From Chelonoidis abingdonii (taxonomy: Eukaryota > Chordata > Testudines > Testudinidae), in the NCBI RefSeq assembly GCF_003597395.2, contig NC_133770.1, forward strand, positions 96,020,129-96,084,128: a DNA stretch of 64,000 nt. Direction: 5' to 3'. Made by a program: the position numbers and the translations under genes. Below the pieces are notes generated by a model. The model was not told the DNA's origin. It saw only the letters and a list, made by a program, of their open reading frames with translations, and did no database searches. Positions 46,308-55,690 of this stretch are shown piece after piece. Within the stretch, counting starts at the first letter, position 1, and each line of letters opens with the position of its first letter.

Positions 46308-47174
46308 CTTGGCACCTAAATTTTTTGCAGTAAAAGTCCCTTAGGTGCCTATGTTTCTGCCTCTGAATGTGTGAACTGCAGCCCCATGCCAGGCATCCAG
46401 ACTCCTAAGCCCCAGAGAGATGCACAAACTGAAGAAGATGGGAGTTCCTGCACCTAATTTGCCTATGGGACCTGACCCTATAAGCAAGGGAGTGGGGCCA
46501 CCATACATGAGCTTGCACAAAGAGGAGAAAAAGGAGCTCCTTCATAACTTTTAGCCCAGTGGCTTAGATGGTGAGACCCCTAGTTCAAGTCCCCCCCCTC
46601 CACCAGAGTGGGAGAAGTGATTTGAAGAGGGATCTGTCACCTCTCAGGTGAGTACTATAACCGCTGTGATACTCTGATGTGGGGCTCCCTCAGCCTCTCC
46701 TATTGAAACTTTCTACGCTGAATAAATAATTTTAAAAAAGTCATTGGGGTGGGGGACTGAATCCAAGGTCTTCCAACTTCCCGGTGACTGCTCTAACCAC
46801 TAGGCTTATAGAGTCATGCTCAGGTGCATTTTCTCTCTGCTGATTTATTCACAGAGGAACAGCTTCACTAGGAAAGAATGAGGGAGCCCCCACATCAGTG
46901 ATGACTTGAAATGAGGGTCTTCCACATCCCCAGTGAGTGCTCCAATCACTAGGCTAAAAGTTCTGAGGGAGGTTCTCCTCCCGTGCTCCACACACCCTGG
47001 CTTCTTGCATAGGTGCCTAACCCCGAGAAGGTCTGCAGCTGATAATCCCGACCAGAGGGAGGTGCTTCCCAGTAGCCTGGATTTAAATCCCACCCCTCAT
47101 GCTGATAGGTGGCTAGGACACATCCCTTGCCTTGGTATCTCCCATTGGCTACCCACTTAGCACGCTGACTTTCG
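46308..47174. repeat. Old turtle repeat with tRNA-like modules
   Basis: This resumes the repeat broken at 43953. It contains at least four short modules with a D-arm-like 'tagtggttagagca' and a T-arm-like 'gattcagtcc' or 'agttcaagtcc': one on the plus strand at 46551-46598 and three on the minus strand at 46615-46662, 46752-46809 and 46897-46958. The spacers on either side of the third are inverted copies of each other (about 46674-46733 against 46841-46900). None looks like a functional tRNA gene: acceptor stems do not pair. Confidence 0.5.
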
Positions 47175-47501
47175 TGTCCCCACACCGGGGTGCTCTCTCT
47201 GCATTGGATGCTTCCCTGAACCACTGATCATTACATACAGTTCAAAGCTAATATAATTTTATTAAACAGCAATCAATTTATAAAAATAAGGAAAAAATGG
47301 GAAAGGTTAAAGAAAAACACATCATCCCGCTCTGTGGCACAGGGACATCACAACCAGCATCTCTGGAATGTATCCCAGGCCCCGGCTGTGCTGCAGGGAT
47401 GCTGCGGGTTGGACACTTGCTCTGGCGGTGGCCACACGCTCTCAGGCTCTAGGTGGCAGGACCCTTCTTCCCAGCGTCACCCCCACCCTGTCGGGGTTAC
47501 A

Positions 47502-48053
47502 CAGGGGTGAAAGTAAAATTGAAAACTTACCAGTACAGGAGCCAGCTCCAACCTCCCTGGCAGGGCCTCGGGCAGAAGGGGCAGGTCTGGGGGTCAGCAT
47601 CCCAGCCACCCTTCCATGCTGCCTGGCTCATGCCGTCCGGGGCTCCAGCAGTGATTTAAAGGGCCTGGGGCTCCAGTTGCAGCTGCTGCAGCAGCTGGAG
47701 CCCCAGGATCTTTTAAATTGCGGGCTCCAGGGCAGTTGCTCCTTTTGCCCCCACCCCCATTGGCAGCCTGAGGGTGGGGGGGCAAAAGGGACAGCACTTT
47801 GCCATGGCATTACTCGTCACTGCCCCCTTTGCACTCCCCCATCAACAGCCCTGCAGCTAGGGACCCGGCAGGGCCACTGACGGGGGGGCGCAAAAGCGGC
47901 AGCAATATTAAAGCACTGCTGCAGCAGCACTTTAAGCAGGGTACTTAAAGTGCTGTCGTAGCAGCGCTTTAAAGTAAGGCGTTAGGGGCCAGCACCAGCA
48001 GCCACTTTTCACTGGTACACCGTACCGGCCCGTACCACCTTACTTTCACCCCG
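47502..48053. mobile_element. hAT MITE, 552 bp, within the LTR
   Basis: Left end CAGGGGTGAAAGTAAAAT; right end, read inward, CGGGGTGAAAGTAAGGTG. Flanking octamers gggttaca (47494-47501) and gggttacg (48054-48061) match at 7 of 8 positions and are continuous in the host LTR. The interior has inverted 'aaagtgctg' and 'cagcagcactttaa' units near 47910-47975. It is non-coding. Confidence 0.88.
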
Positions 48054-48250
48054 GGGTTACGATCCCCCTCCAAGTCTGGCCTGCCAGGCCTCTTGGCTGG
48101 GGGCGTCTACCTGCACTAGCCGCGCTGCCCAGGGTCTCTTTGCTCTCCCCAGCTGCTCACCGCACACAGCTCCAGCTCCACCACTCTGCCTCAGCACTGC
48201 TGCTGCTGCTCTGTCTCCAGCTCCATAGGCTGCTTGTCGGGCCCCTCTGG

Positions 48251-48480
48251 CTCCGGTTGCTGCAGCTCTGCTCCCAGCACAGGTCTGCTCTCCCAGCTGC
48301 TTCTGAGACTCTGCTCTCAGCACTGACCTGCTTCCTGGGCTGCTTCTTTGGCCTCTCTGGCTCTGGTTGCTGCAGCTCTGCTCCCAGCACAGGTCTGCTC
48401 TCCCAGCTGCTTCTGAGACTCTGCTCTCAGCACTGACCTGCTTCCTGGGCTGCTTCTTTGGCCTCTCTGGCTCTGGTTGC
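48251..48480. repeat. 110-bp tandem duplication inside the LTR
   Basis: The 'ggttgctgcagctctgctcc' motif starts at 48255, 48365 and 48475. Two consecutive 110-bp units are identical apart from the edge of the first, which indicates a recent duplication or replication slippage within an otherwise diverged LTR. Confidence 0.9.
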
Positions 48481-48782
48481 TGCAGCTCTGCTCCTCAGCT
48501 CAGCTCAGCCCCCTGCTTTCTCCTTAGCTCAGCCCCACTCTGTCCGACTCAGGCAATTCCAGCTCACACAGAGGATGGGACCCCCCTGGCCCCTGATTAG
48601 CCTGCTCGCCCTGTCAATCAGGCTGACCTGGAGCAACGGTCTCTCCCCATTGCCCTAGGCACGTCAGTCTCAGGGTCCTGATTTCCCATTGACCCTTCCC
48701 CTTTCTTTTAGTACTGGGAGCTCACAAAGCAAAACACCCCCACTGAATGTTAGTAAGGGGGCAACAGTGTCCTTACACTAGC

Positions 48783-49297
48783 ATCACTGGTGATCTTTTA
48801 TTACCCCACAAAGGTCTGGATGTCCAGACTCTGCTTACCACTGATTAAGAAGCAGCACTGATTGGTTATCAAAGGAAATGTCTGCCCCTCCCCCCACCTT
48901 GTCTGGAGGCTACTGGGGGTCTGGCAAATGGAAAGAGAGAAGATAGGGGAGCTCAGAGTATTTGAGCCATGCTATTTTTCTTAGCTTAACAAGGTATGAT
49001 TTTCCTGCTCAAGCAAATCCCTAAGGAGATGTCTATTTCTCCCATTGAAAAGCACACAAGGCTGGTAATTCTATTTGACCTGACCCCTTTTCAAATGTTG
49101 CCTCTCATTTTCCGTAGTGAAACTGGAATAATGTTGCCCTTTTTGCCACTGTTTTGATAACTTCCTTGTTGATGCACCAGCGTCTGCAATGGTGCCAACA
49201 CAGCTGTGGGAATGCACATAATCTCTCTCTTTCTGCTGATTGGTTCAATCTCCAGAAGCAGAACACAAAACAATGTAGACCCTATATTAACAATGCC

Positions 49298-49334
<37 letters not shown>

Positions 49335-49896
49335 AATGCTGGAGGGGGGAAAAGAACTGTTTGTTGCACAGCATAGCAATGACTATGTAGTGAACTGAAA
49401 ACAGTTAATTTTTGGCTGTAACTTCCTTGTCAATCTTTTTTATTATTTATTGTTTTCAAATGGCATCAATAAATTCCTGAATGGTGGGGGAGGAATCAGT
49501 CAGCCTACAACTACATTTGGCTGTATCATTTATGCAGAAAAGTGTATCTTTATGGATTTATCCCCATCTGTTCTGCTATATAGAACCAAATTGGAGTTAA
49601 ATGGGCTTTTAGAAAAAGTCATTATGGCCTAAATTGAACATGATTCGCAGGGAAAACAAAGCCAGAAGTGACACATTAATTTCTCATTTTCACTCAGTCC
49701 CATTTTTGCTTGACTGGATACATGTCGCACTCTGCTTAGATGGTGTCACTGACAAGGAAAGCATAAGACCACTCCACATTTTCAAAGTGGTGCTCAGGTT
49801 GTCAGCTGTATGACTAATTAAAATGAATGGAGTTGCATGGCTGAAATGCTCCTTGTTTCTTAGAGGTTATTTTGGGCCTGATTCTCTCTCATGTAA
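48783..49896. other. Unassigned, with a (GT)n tract
   Basis: No gene seen. A pure GT run lies at 49303-49331. The remainder is ordinary AT-rich sequence. Confidence 0.5.
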
Positions 49897-50495
49897 GGTA
49901 TGTCTACATTATAAGTGCTATAGCAGCACAGCTATAGCACCATAGCGTAGACCAGGGGTTGCTCTAGGGATTTTGCCGCCCCAAGCACAGCAGGCCGGCT
50001 GCCTTCACTGGCTTGCCTGCGGAGGGTCCGCTGGTCCCGCAGCTTCGGTGGACCTCCCGCAGGTGTACCTGCGGGAAGTCCGAAGCCGCGGGACCAGCAG
50101 ACCCTCCGCAGGCACGCCTGCAGGAGGTCCACCGAAGCCACGGGCCAGAGGACCCTCTGCAGGCAAGCCTCACGAAGGCAGCCTGGCTGCCACCCTCACG
50201 GCGACCGGCAGAGGGCCCCCCGTGGCTTGCCGCCCCAAGCACGCGCTTGGCATGCTGGGGCCTGGAGCTGCCCCTGGCATACACACTTGCTACAGTGATG
50301 GAAGGGGTTTTTCCACCACTGTAGTAAATCCACCAACTCCAGAGGCAGGAGCTAGGTTGACAGAAGAATTCTTCCATTGAGCTAGCTGTGCTACACTGGG
50401 GCTTAGCTTGGCTTAACAACATCTCTCAGGGGTGTTAATTTTTCCCTTGAGCAACATAGCCAGGTCAGTTTAAGACAAATAGGTGTAGACTGGGC
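49897..50495. mobile_element. Harbinger-like MITE split by a hAT
   Basis: The left end is GGTATGTCTACATTATAAG with TAA before it; the right end is 'aggtgtagactgggc'. Internal features match the 23833-24078 MITE: 'ggaaggggtttttcc', 'gaagaattcttcc' and the 'aacatctctcaggggtgt' hairpin. The sequence is interrupted at 49953-50276 by a hAT; when that is removed the MITE reads on as '...gcgtagac|acttgctac...'. The right triplet duplication is unclear. Confidence 0.78.
49953..50276. mobile_element. hAT MITE, 324 bp, inside the MITE
   Basis: Termini CAGGGGTTGCTCTAGG and, inward from the right, CAGGGGCAGCTCCAGG. Flanking octamers gcgtagac (49945-49952) and gcatacac (50277-50284) match at 6 of 8. The 'gccgccccaagcac' block occurs near both ends as a direct repeat, and the interior has inverted 'gacctcccgcaggtgtacct' arms related to the hAT at 36300. 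Confidence 0.85.
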
Positions 50496-50984
50496 GTAGA
50501 CCACTGTAGACCACTGGTGTAAACTGGGAGTAACGCCGATTAACTCAATTGAGATAGACCTATTTAAGTGAGGCCTGTAAGTCACCTTGCATCAATCTGT
50601 GCATGTGTCTACGCTCAAATTTGTCTCCCACCGAGATAAGTGCCCCGTTACAGCAATGCAATAACACTATCTCCCCCAACAGTGCTGAGCAATGGTTTAC
50701 GTACTGTGGTCGATGCAGTGCAAGTGTAGACACTGCACAGTCTAGGCTGACCCTCCAATGGCTGTCCCACAATGCCTGACAGTGACTGCTCTGATCACAA
50801 CTGTGAACTCCACTGCCCAGCGTCATAGAGACCAAAGACACTCATTCCCTTTAAAACATCTGTGTATTTTTCAAATACCTTTTCCTGATTAACCAGCGTG
50901 GTGAGCACCCCTGGCAGCTCTCCTTTGTTGTACACAACTGCTGAACCTCCTATGCTGGCTACATACTCTAGACATGCTCCTGCC

Positions 50985-51490
50985 TACCGATGGATCTCCG
51001 GGGCCTCTGGGGAGAAGAGACCATGTAAGCATTGATATGGACCAGCTATGGAAATGTGGGCATCTATGAAAAGATTGCACAGGAGATGATTTACAACAGG
51101 GATCAGCAGCAATGCTGCATGAAAGCAAAGGAACTGCTCTAGCCACACCACAAGGCCAGGGAGGCCTACAGTCAGTCGGCTGCCAAGCTGCAGTCTTGTG
51201 GCTTTTACAACAAGCTGCATGCCATATTTGGTGGAGACCCCACCAGCACCCTGCAGATCACCATGGATACCTCAGTGGATTCAGAGACAGAGATCCCTGC
51301 TGTGAGCTGGGAGGAGGAGGAACACACAGTGGGGGCGGGGAAAAGGCTCCAGCTGTGCTGTGAGCCAGGAGTCATTTTCGAGATCTGGCTGCATAGCCAG
51401 TCCCACCAGCTAAGATTGACGAGTGTGTGCACGCATTCTTCCTTAAAAAGTTTAAGTATGAAGATGGTGCCCAGTCCAACCCCAAGTTAG
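50985..51490 (+). pseudogene. Myb/SANT-like Harbinger protein, exon 1, degraded
   Basis: This is a diverged homologue of the 14318 gene. Aligned blocks in shifting frames are 'aacagggatcagcagcaatg' (there 'aacagggacctgcagcagtg'), 'cagtcttgtggcttttac' and 'aacaagctgcatgccatatt' (there 'gatgagctgcatgccattct'). Several stops and frameshifts break it. The downstream acidic region 'VSWEEEEHTVG' corresponds to the family's acidic stretch. It would have been the DNA-binding partner of the transposase coded on the opposite strand 2.5 kb away. Confidence 0.7.
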
Positions 51491-51579
51491 CAGGTGACAG
51501 GTATCTGTTTTCACTATTTTACTCATATGAGAAGAGGTAGGGGTGCAACAACAGAGGTAGATTTATCATTCCCCTATAG

Positions 51580-51950
51580 GAACAGTTGTGGGGGGGGGTG
51601 ATGTATATATGGATGTCCCTTGTATCCTCCTGAGCAATCTCTATGAAACTTTCACAGAGGAACTCTGCAATCCTCTCCCAAAGGTTTCTGGGGATGGCTG
51701 CCTTATTTCTTCCTCCATGGTAGACCTCTTGCCCATATCACTTCCCAATGACTTTAGTAGGCACCATTGCAATACACAGGCTAGTGGCACACAGGTCCAG
51801 GTAGCTCTGGGATGCCAGAAGCAGCTGTGCTGTCTGTGCCTTTGTGAGCCTCAGGAGTGAGACATCTGCTAAAACCACTGACTCTGTGGAAACTAGTGCC
51901 AATATGCAGTGCCACTGGCTTGTACTTGTTCCCAGAGAAACAGGAGCCAA
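51580..51950 (-). pseudogene. Antisense frame in the Myb intron, second copy
   Basis: On the minus strand one frame runs from about 51950 to 51580 with a single TGA near 51738. It reads 'VSLLRLTKAQTAQLL', 'SLCIAMVPTKVIG', then after the stop 'EVYHGGRNKAAIPRNLWER' and 'ESFIEIAQED'. It aligns with the open frame at 14949-15348 block by block. Nucleotide similarity is also clear, so common descent is certain, but selection on the protein is unproven. Confidence 0.5.
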
Positions 51951-52189
51951 AATTTTATTCTTTTATGCAACTGAAGAATTCACCCCTCTGCCAGGCCATA
52001 CTTATCATGCTATGCGGAGGAGTGTCAAAGCTGAAGTGCCAATAAGCATATCTGATTTAAAACATATGGGAATAAGAGAGGGGAGTTCTGAAACTTATCT
52101 TTCACTTTCCATTAGGACTGTAAGTACAACGAAACAGCTATCTTTCTGTAGCTGCTGCCATTGCAGCATTGAAAGGTGCTTCCCACCAC

Positions 52190-52597
52190 ACCCACAGAAT
52201 GCCTGATACTGAGGAGGAAGAAGTGGACTGGGGAGGGAAAGAGGGGAATATGCTCAATGAGATCGTGCAAGCCAACGTTGCATCAGACCTCGAATAGAAG
52301 GCCTGGAGGTCGAATATAGCAGACAGCCCAGAGAAGGAAAGAGTAGATAGCAGAAAGGCCAGGAGTCCCAGTAGGAAAAGGAGAAAGAGAGATGCACTAG
52401 GACATAATGGTGCTTCTCCAGCAGCAAACACAAACACTAAAGGCTCTTGTTGACCAACAATCATGTGCTCCCCACCCTTTGCAATCCATGGAGAATTCCA
52501 TTTCAGCAGCTCCTTACATCCACCAGCATTTCACATGCCATTGTGGGCAGCATTCCTAGTCCTACCACTCCATGCCAGGGACAATAAGGAAAACCAC
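52190..52597 (+). pseudogene. Myb/SANT-like protein, probable exon 2, degraded
   Basis: It follows an acceptor-like region and has the family's purine-rich, charged-residue composition ('gaggaggaagaagtggact', 'aggaaaaggagaaagagaga'), then a leucine/glutamine region ending near 'ccaggg'. Frames are broken throughout. The solo LTR inserted at its 3' side at 52593-52597. The call is by position and composition, hence moderate. Confidence 0.4.
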
Positions 52598-53512
52598 TGT
52601 CATAAATAGATAGCTAAGGGTTAATGTTTCTTTCACCTGTAAAGGGTTAACAAAGAGAACCAAACACCTGACCAGAGGACCAATCAGGAAACCGGATTTT
52701 TCAAAGCTCAGGGGAGGGAATGTTTGGGTCTGTGTCTTTGTCTGGCTCTCAGCTATGAGAGGGGATCTTCTTCTATCTGTAAGCTTCTAATCTTCAGTTT
52801 CAAAGTTGTAAGTACAAAGGTAGAAAAAACAATAGGCTGTTATTGTTTTTTTTGTATTTACATGTGTGTAGTTGCTGGAATGTTTAAATTGTATCTCTTT
52901 TTGAATAAGGCTGTTTATTCATATTTTTCTTTTAAGTAATAGCCCTGTGTATTGTCAACTTGATGCAGAGATCATGTTCATGTGTTTTTTCTTTCTTTTT
53001 TATATAAAGCTTTCTTTTTAAGACTTGTTTGAGTTTTTCTCTCTGGGTAGGCTAAGGAACGAAGGGGAGGGGAATTCTCTTTGTGTTAGATCTACGGGGG
53101 GTAAAGCTCTGCAGCACCAGGGAATTGGTGGGAGGGGGAAGAGAGATAGAATCATTTCTGTTTCCTTGTATTTGGGGTTTGTCTCTTTGTGGAATAGAGG
53201 AGACATGCTTCTTGGTATTGTGATGTAAAGAGATTGCATCAGTAACTCTCAGGTTAGCCCAGAGAGGAAAGTCTGGGTGGGAGAGAGAGGGGGAAGGGAA
53301 GTGGGTTATTTCCCTTTGTGGTAAGACTCAGGGCTTCTGAGTCTTGGGGTTCCCCAGGGAAGGGTTTGGGGAGACCAGAGGGAGCCAAAACCCTGGAATT
53401 TTTGGCTGGTGGCAGCGAGATCAAATCTGAGCTGGTAATTAAGCTTAGAGGGGTTCATGCAGGCACCCAGATTTCTGGACGCTAAGGTCCAGATTTGGGA
53501 ATGCTTATGACA
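52598..53512 (+). mobile_element. Solo LTR, 915 bp, perfect TSD
   Basis: It begins TGTCATAA and ends TTATGACA, a perfect 8-bp inverted terminus, and is flanked by ACCAC on both sides (52593-52597 and 53513-53517). A TATA-like 'tttatataaagc' lies near 52999-53010. There are no retroviral genes. It inserted into the Harbinger relic and is therefore younger than it. Whether it derives from an endogenous retrovirus or from Gypsy cannot be told from the LTR. The orientation is assumed from the TATA box. Confidence 0.92.
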
Positions 53513-53915
53513 ACCACAGCTTCACATACACTGACCTGTGAAAACAACAGCTGGCATACATTTGGCAGAAATTGACTGAAATGGACTCAAATGTTATCTA
53601 ACATGTTAATTTTAATGTTCTGTTAATTTATTTGCGTTTGCTCTGAATTGTTTTTTTAATCACACATTATTCTTTGCACTGTTGATACACAATAAATTTT
53701 TATTTTTTGGAAACAATTTCATCTTTATTACTTTATAACATACATACTGGAATGCCTGGCACTATCAAAAGCACACGTTAATTGTAATTGAACAGGATCA
53801 CAGAACTCATAGGTTCAGTGCAAAATACATTGCAATAATCATGTGTACAACAAGCACCACATAATTCTTAAGTTTATGAGTATCACATTGTATGTTAATG
53901 AATGTACACCAAGCA

Positions 53916-54800
53916 CTAGCCAATTCTTAACAACCCATAAATTTCAGCGCCACAGAGCACAGTCCACCACACCACATTACTATGGCTGACGTTAAAGTGC
54001 TTTTTCAAGGTCTTCCTCAGCAGCATTTTTATGCATTGAGCTCTTCTAATGGTTCTGGTGTCTGGCTGTTCAAAGTCAGCAGACAGCTGCTCCACTTCCA
54101 CCTAGGGCAGCAACTTTTTCCCCTTTTCCTCACAGATGTTTTGTAGGACACAACAGGCATCTATAAACATTGGGATATTTTTCTCACTAAGATCTAATCT
54201 AGTGAATAAACAACCCCAGCATCCCTTTATTCTATCAAAAGTACATTCAATCTGCGGAGGCGGTAGGGACAGTTGAGGTGGCCAGTGTACGGCTTCAAGC
54301 ACCTGAGGAACAAGGGGAAGGCTAGGTCACCCAGGATCACTGTTGGCATTTCCATATTGCCACTTGTAAACCACCAGTCAGGAAAGAATGTCCTGGCTTA
54401 CAACTGTCTTGAACAGTCCTGTGTTCTTAAAGCTGCGAGCAACATGTAGCTTCCCTGGCCAGCCCACACTGATATCAGTGAAGCACCCCTGGTGATCCAC
54501 CAGCACTTGCATAACCAACTTTAGCCTTTTCTGTTGATGTACTCTGTGGCATGGTGAGCCGGTGCAAAAATAAGGATATGCATGTTATCTATTGCCCCAT
54601 TGCAGCTCAGGAGCTCCACAGCTGCAAATCCATCCACAATGCCCTGCACATTGCCAAGAGTGATAGTCCTGCATGCCAATGCCTCCCTCTGTGGATATTC
54701 CAACTCCAAAATGATTTCCCACTGACTGGTAGAAATCCAGCATTTACAAATCAAGGAGGAGGAGGAAGTCTGTCTGGTGTTTTAATGCCAAAACAATCAT
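53916..54800 (-). pseudogene. Harbinger DDE transposase (DDE_Tnp_4 type), degraded
   Basis: The nuclease that would excise and reinsert the element. Reading the minus strand from 54800: a helix-turn-helix remnant 'FYQSVGNHFGVGISTEGG' (family: YRSVGNQFGVGKSTV), then 'CNGAIDNMHI' with the first catalytic Asp and 'HHATEYINRKG' (family: GAIDGTHI and ATQYINRKG). After frameshifts comes 'MPTVILGDLAFPL' with the second Asp, 'YTGHLNCPY', and 'QIECTFDRIKGCWGCLFTRL' with the final Glu, then 'DACCVLQNICEEKG' (family: AACCVLHNICEEHG). All three acidic residues can be placed, but stops and shifts near 54300, 54430 and 54520 make it non-functional. The N-terminus is missing or buried in 54800-55400. Confidence 0.85.
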
Positions 54801-55428
54801 AGGAAAGAGGATAGACAAGTCACAATGGAGAACATCATGACAAGAGATCTAGGGCACAAGACAAGTACTAAAATGTAGCAGCTCCTCAACATTGTGCCAT
54901 GAGACAGGACAGTCTATTCTCACTGTTCTCTCCCATTCATTCTCATGGCATCCTATCTTGGCCTATAACCAGGAAAAAGAACTCATAAGAGATACTGCCA
55001 TTCTATATGTGCCTGATAGCTCCTTTGAAAAATATGTTTTGTTTTATGTATGGTTTTCTTTTGTAGTTGTTGTTGATTGGTTACTTCAAGCAGCTGGCTG
55101 CATATTCTGTGTTAAAGTTGGTTGTCAGCCTTTATCTCTTTGCTATGATTTGACTGACTAGAATTTAATTAACCGTGAAAAAACACCACCATATTAAGCT
55201 GAGCATCAGACTTCTTTGCTATTCAACAATCTCCTAACTCAAAATCACATAAATAAACAAAACTGCAAAATGACGCAGAGTAGCACAGCTATTACATAAG
55301 GTCAAATGCAGGAGAAAGAACAATTCTAAGTAATAACAGCAAATGAGAACATTCCATTCTGCCTGCTCCAGGCCTCTCCTTCATCTCCCATCACTAGCAA
55401 ATTGAGTACACAAACTGTTCAATCAGGT
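54801..55428. other. Sequence between two transposase remnants
   Basis: I could not place the transposase N-terminus with confidence here. No other element ends are recognised. Confidence 0.35.
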
Positions 55429-55690
55429 TCAAACACCTGGCATGTGGAGTATTAACAGAGTCGAGTTGCCGTGCTCATCTCTCTGCAGTTGGTTAATTTG
55501 CACTACCTGTGGCCTAATTTCGCAGTCTATTAAATGTCTTACATGGCTTTCACAAAAAAAAGTAATCACACAGAATATAACAGGTAGATATGATGGTACC
55601 CACATTGCTGATGAGACATAATGACAGTACAAGCGGTACTTCCTTCTTGCTTTGAGCCTTCCAAAGGCCACCTTCCTGCACCTACATTCA
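55429..55690 (-). pseudogene. Second Harbinger transposase C-terminal remnant
   Basis: The minus strand gives 'AFGRLKARRKYRL', the block just after the catalytic Glu (family: VECAFGRLKGRWRCL). After a frameshift follows a trace of the 'ACCxLHNxCE' motif ('STCYIL...CESH') and an acidic/glutamine tail to 'LILHMPGV'. The neighbouring transposase at 53916-54800 has its own copy of this region, so two different Harbingers contributed to the tract. Upstream DDE motifs of this second one are not visible. Confidence 0.55.

Larger units (their letters stand above)
47175..48777 (-). mobile_element. LTR, minus strand, split by a hAT and internally duplicated
   Basis: Read on the minus strand it begins TGTAAGGACACTGTTGCC at 48777 and ends GTGGGGACA at 47175, the same limits as the solo LTR at 27510-28409. 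It holds a hAT insertion (47502-48053) and a perfect 110-bp tandem duplication; without these it would be about 940 bp. Flanking pentamers tttcg and ctagc do not match, so the duplication is lost or one end is truncated. Confidence 0.78.

Noticed and set aside
46551..46958. Functional tRNA genes
   Set aside because: Box-like motifs are present but no acceptor stem pairs and anticodon loops are not formed; kept only as tRNA-like modules of a repeat.
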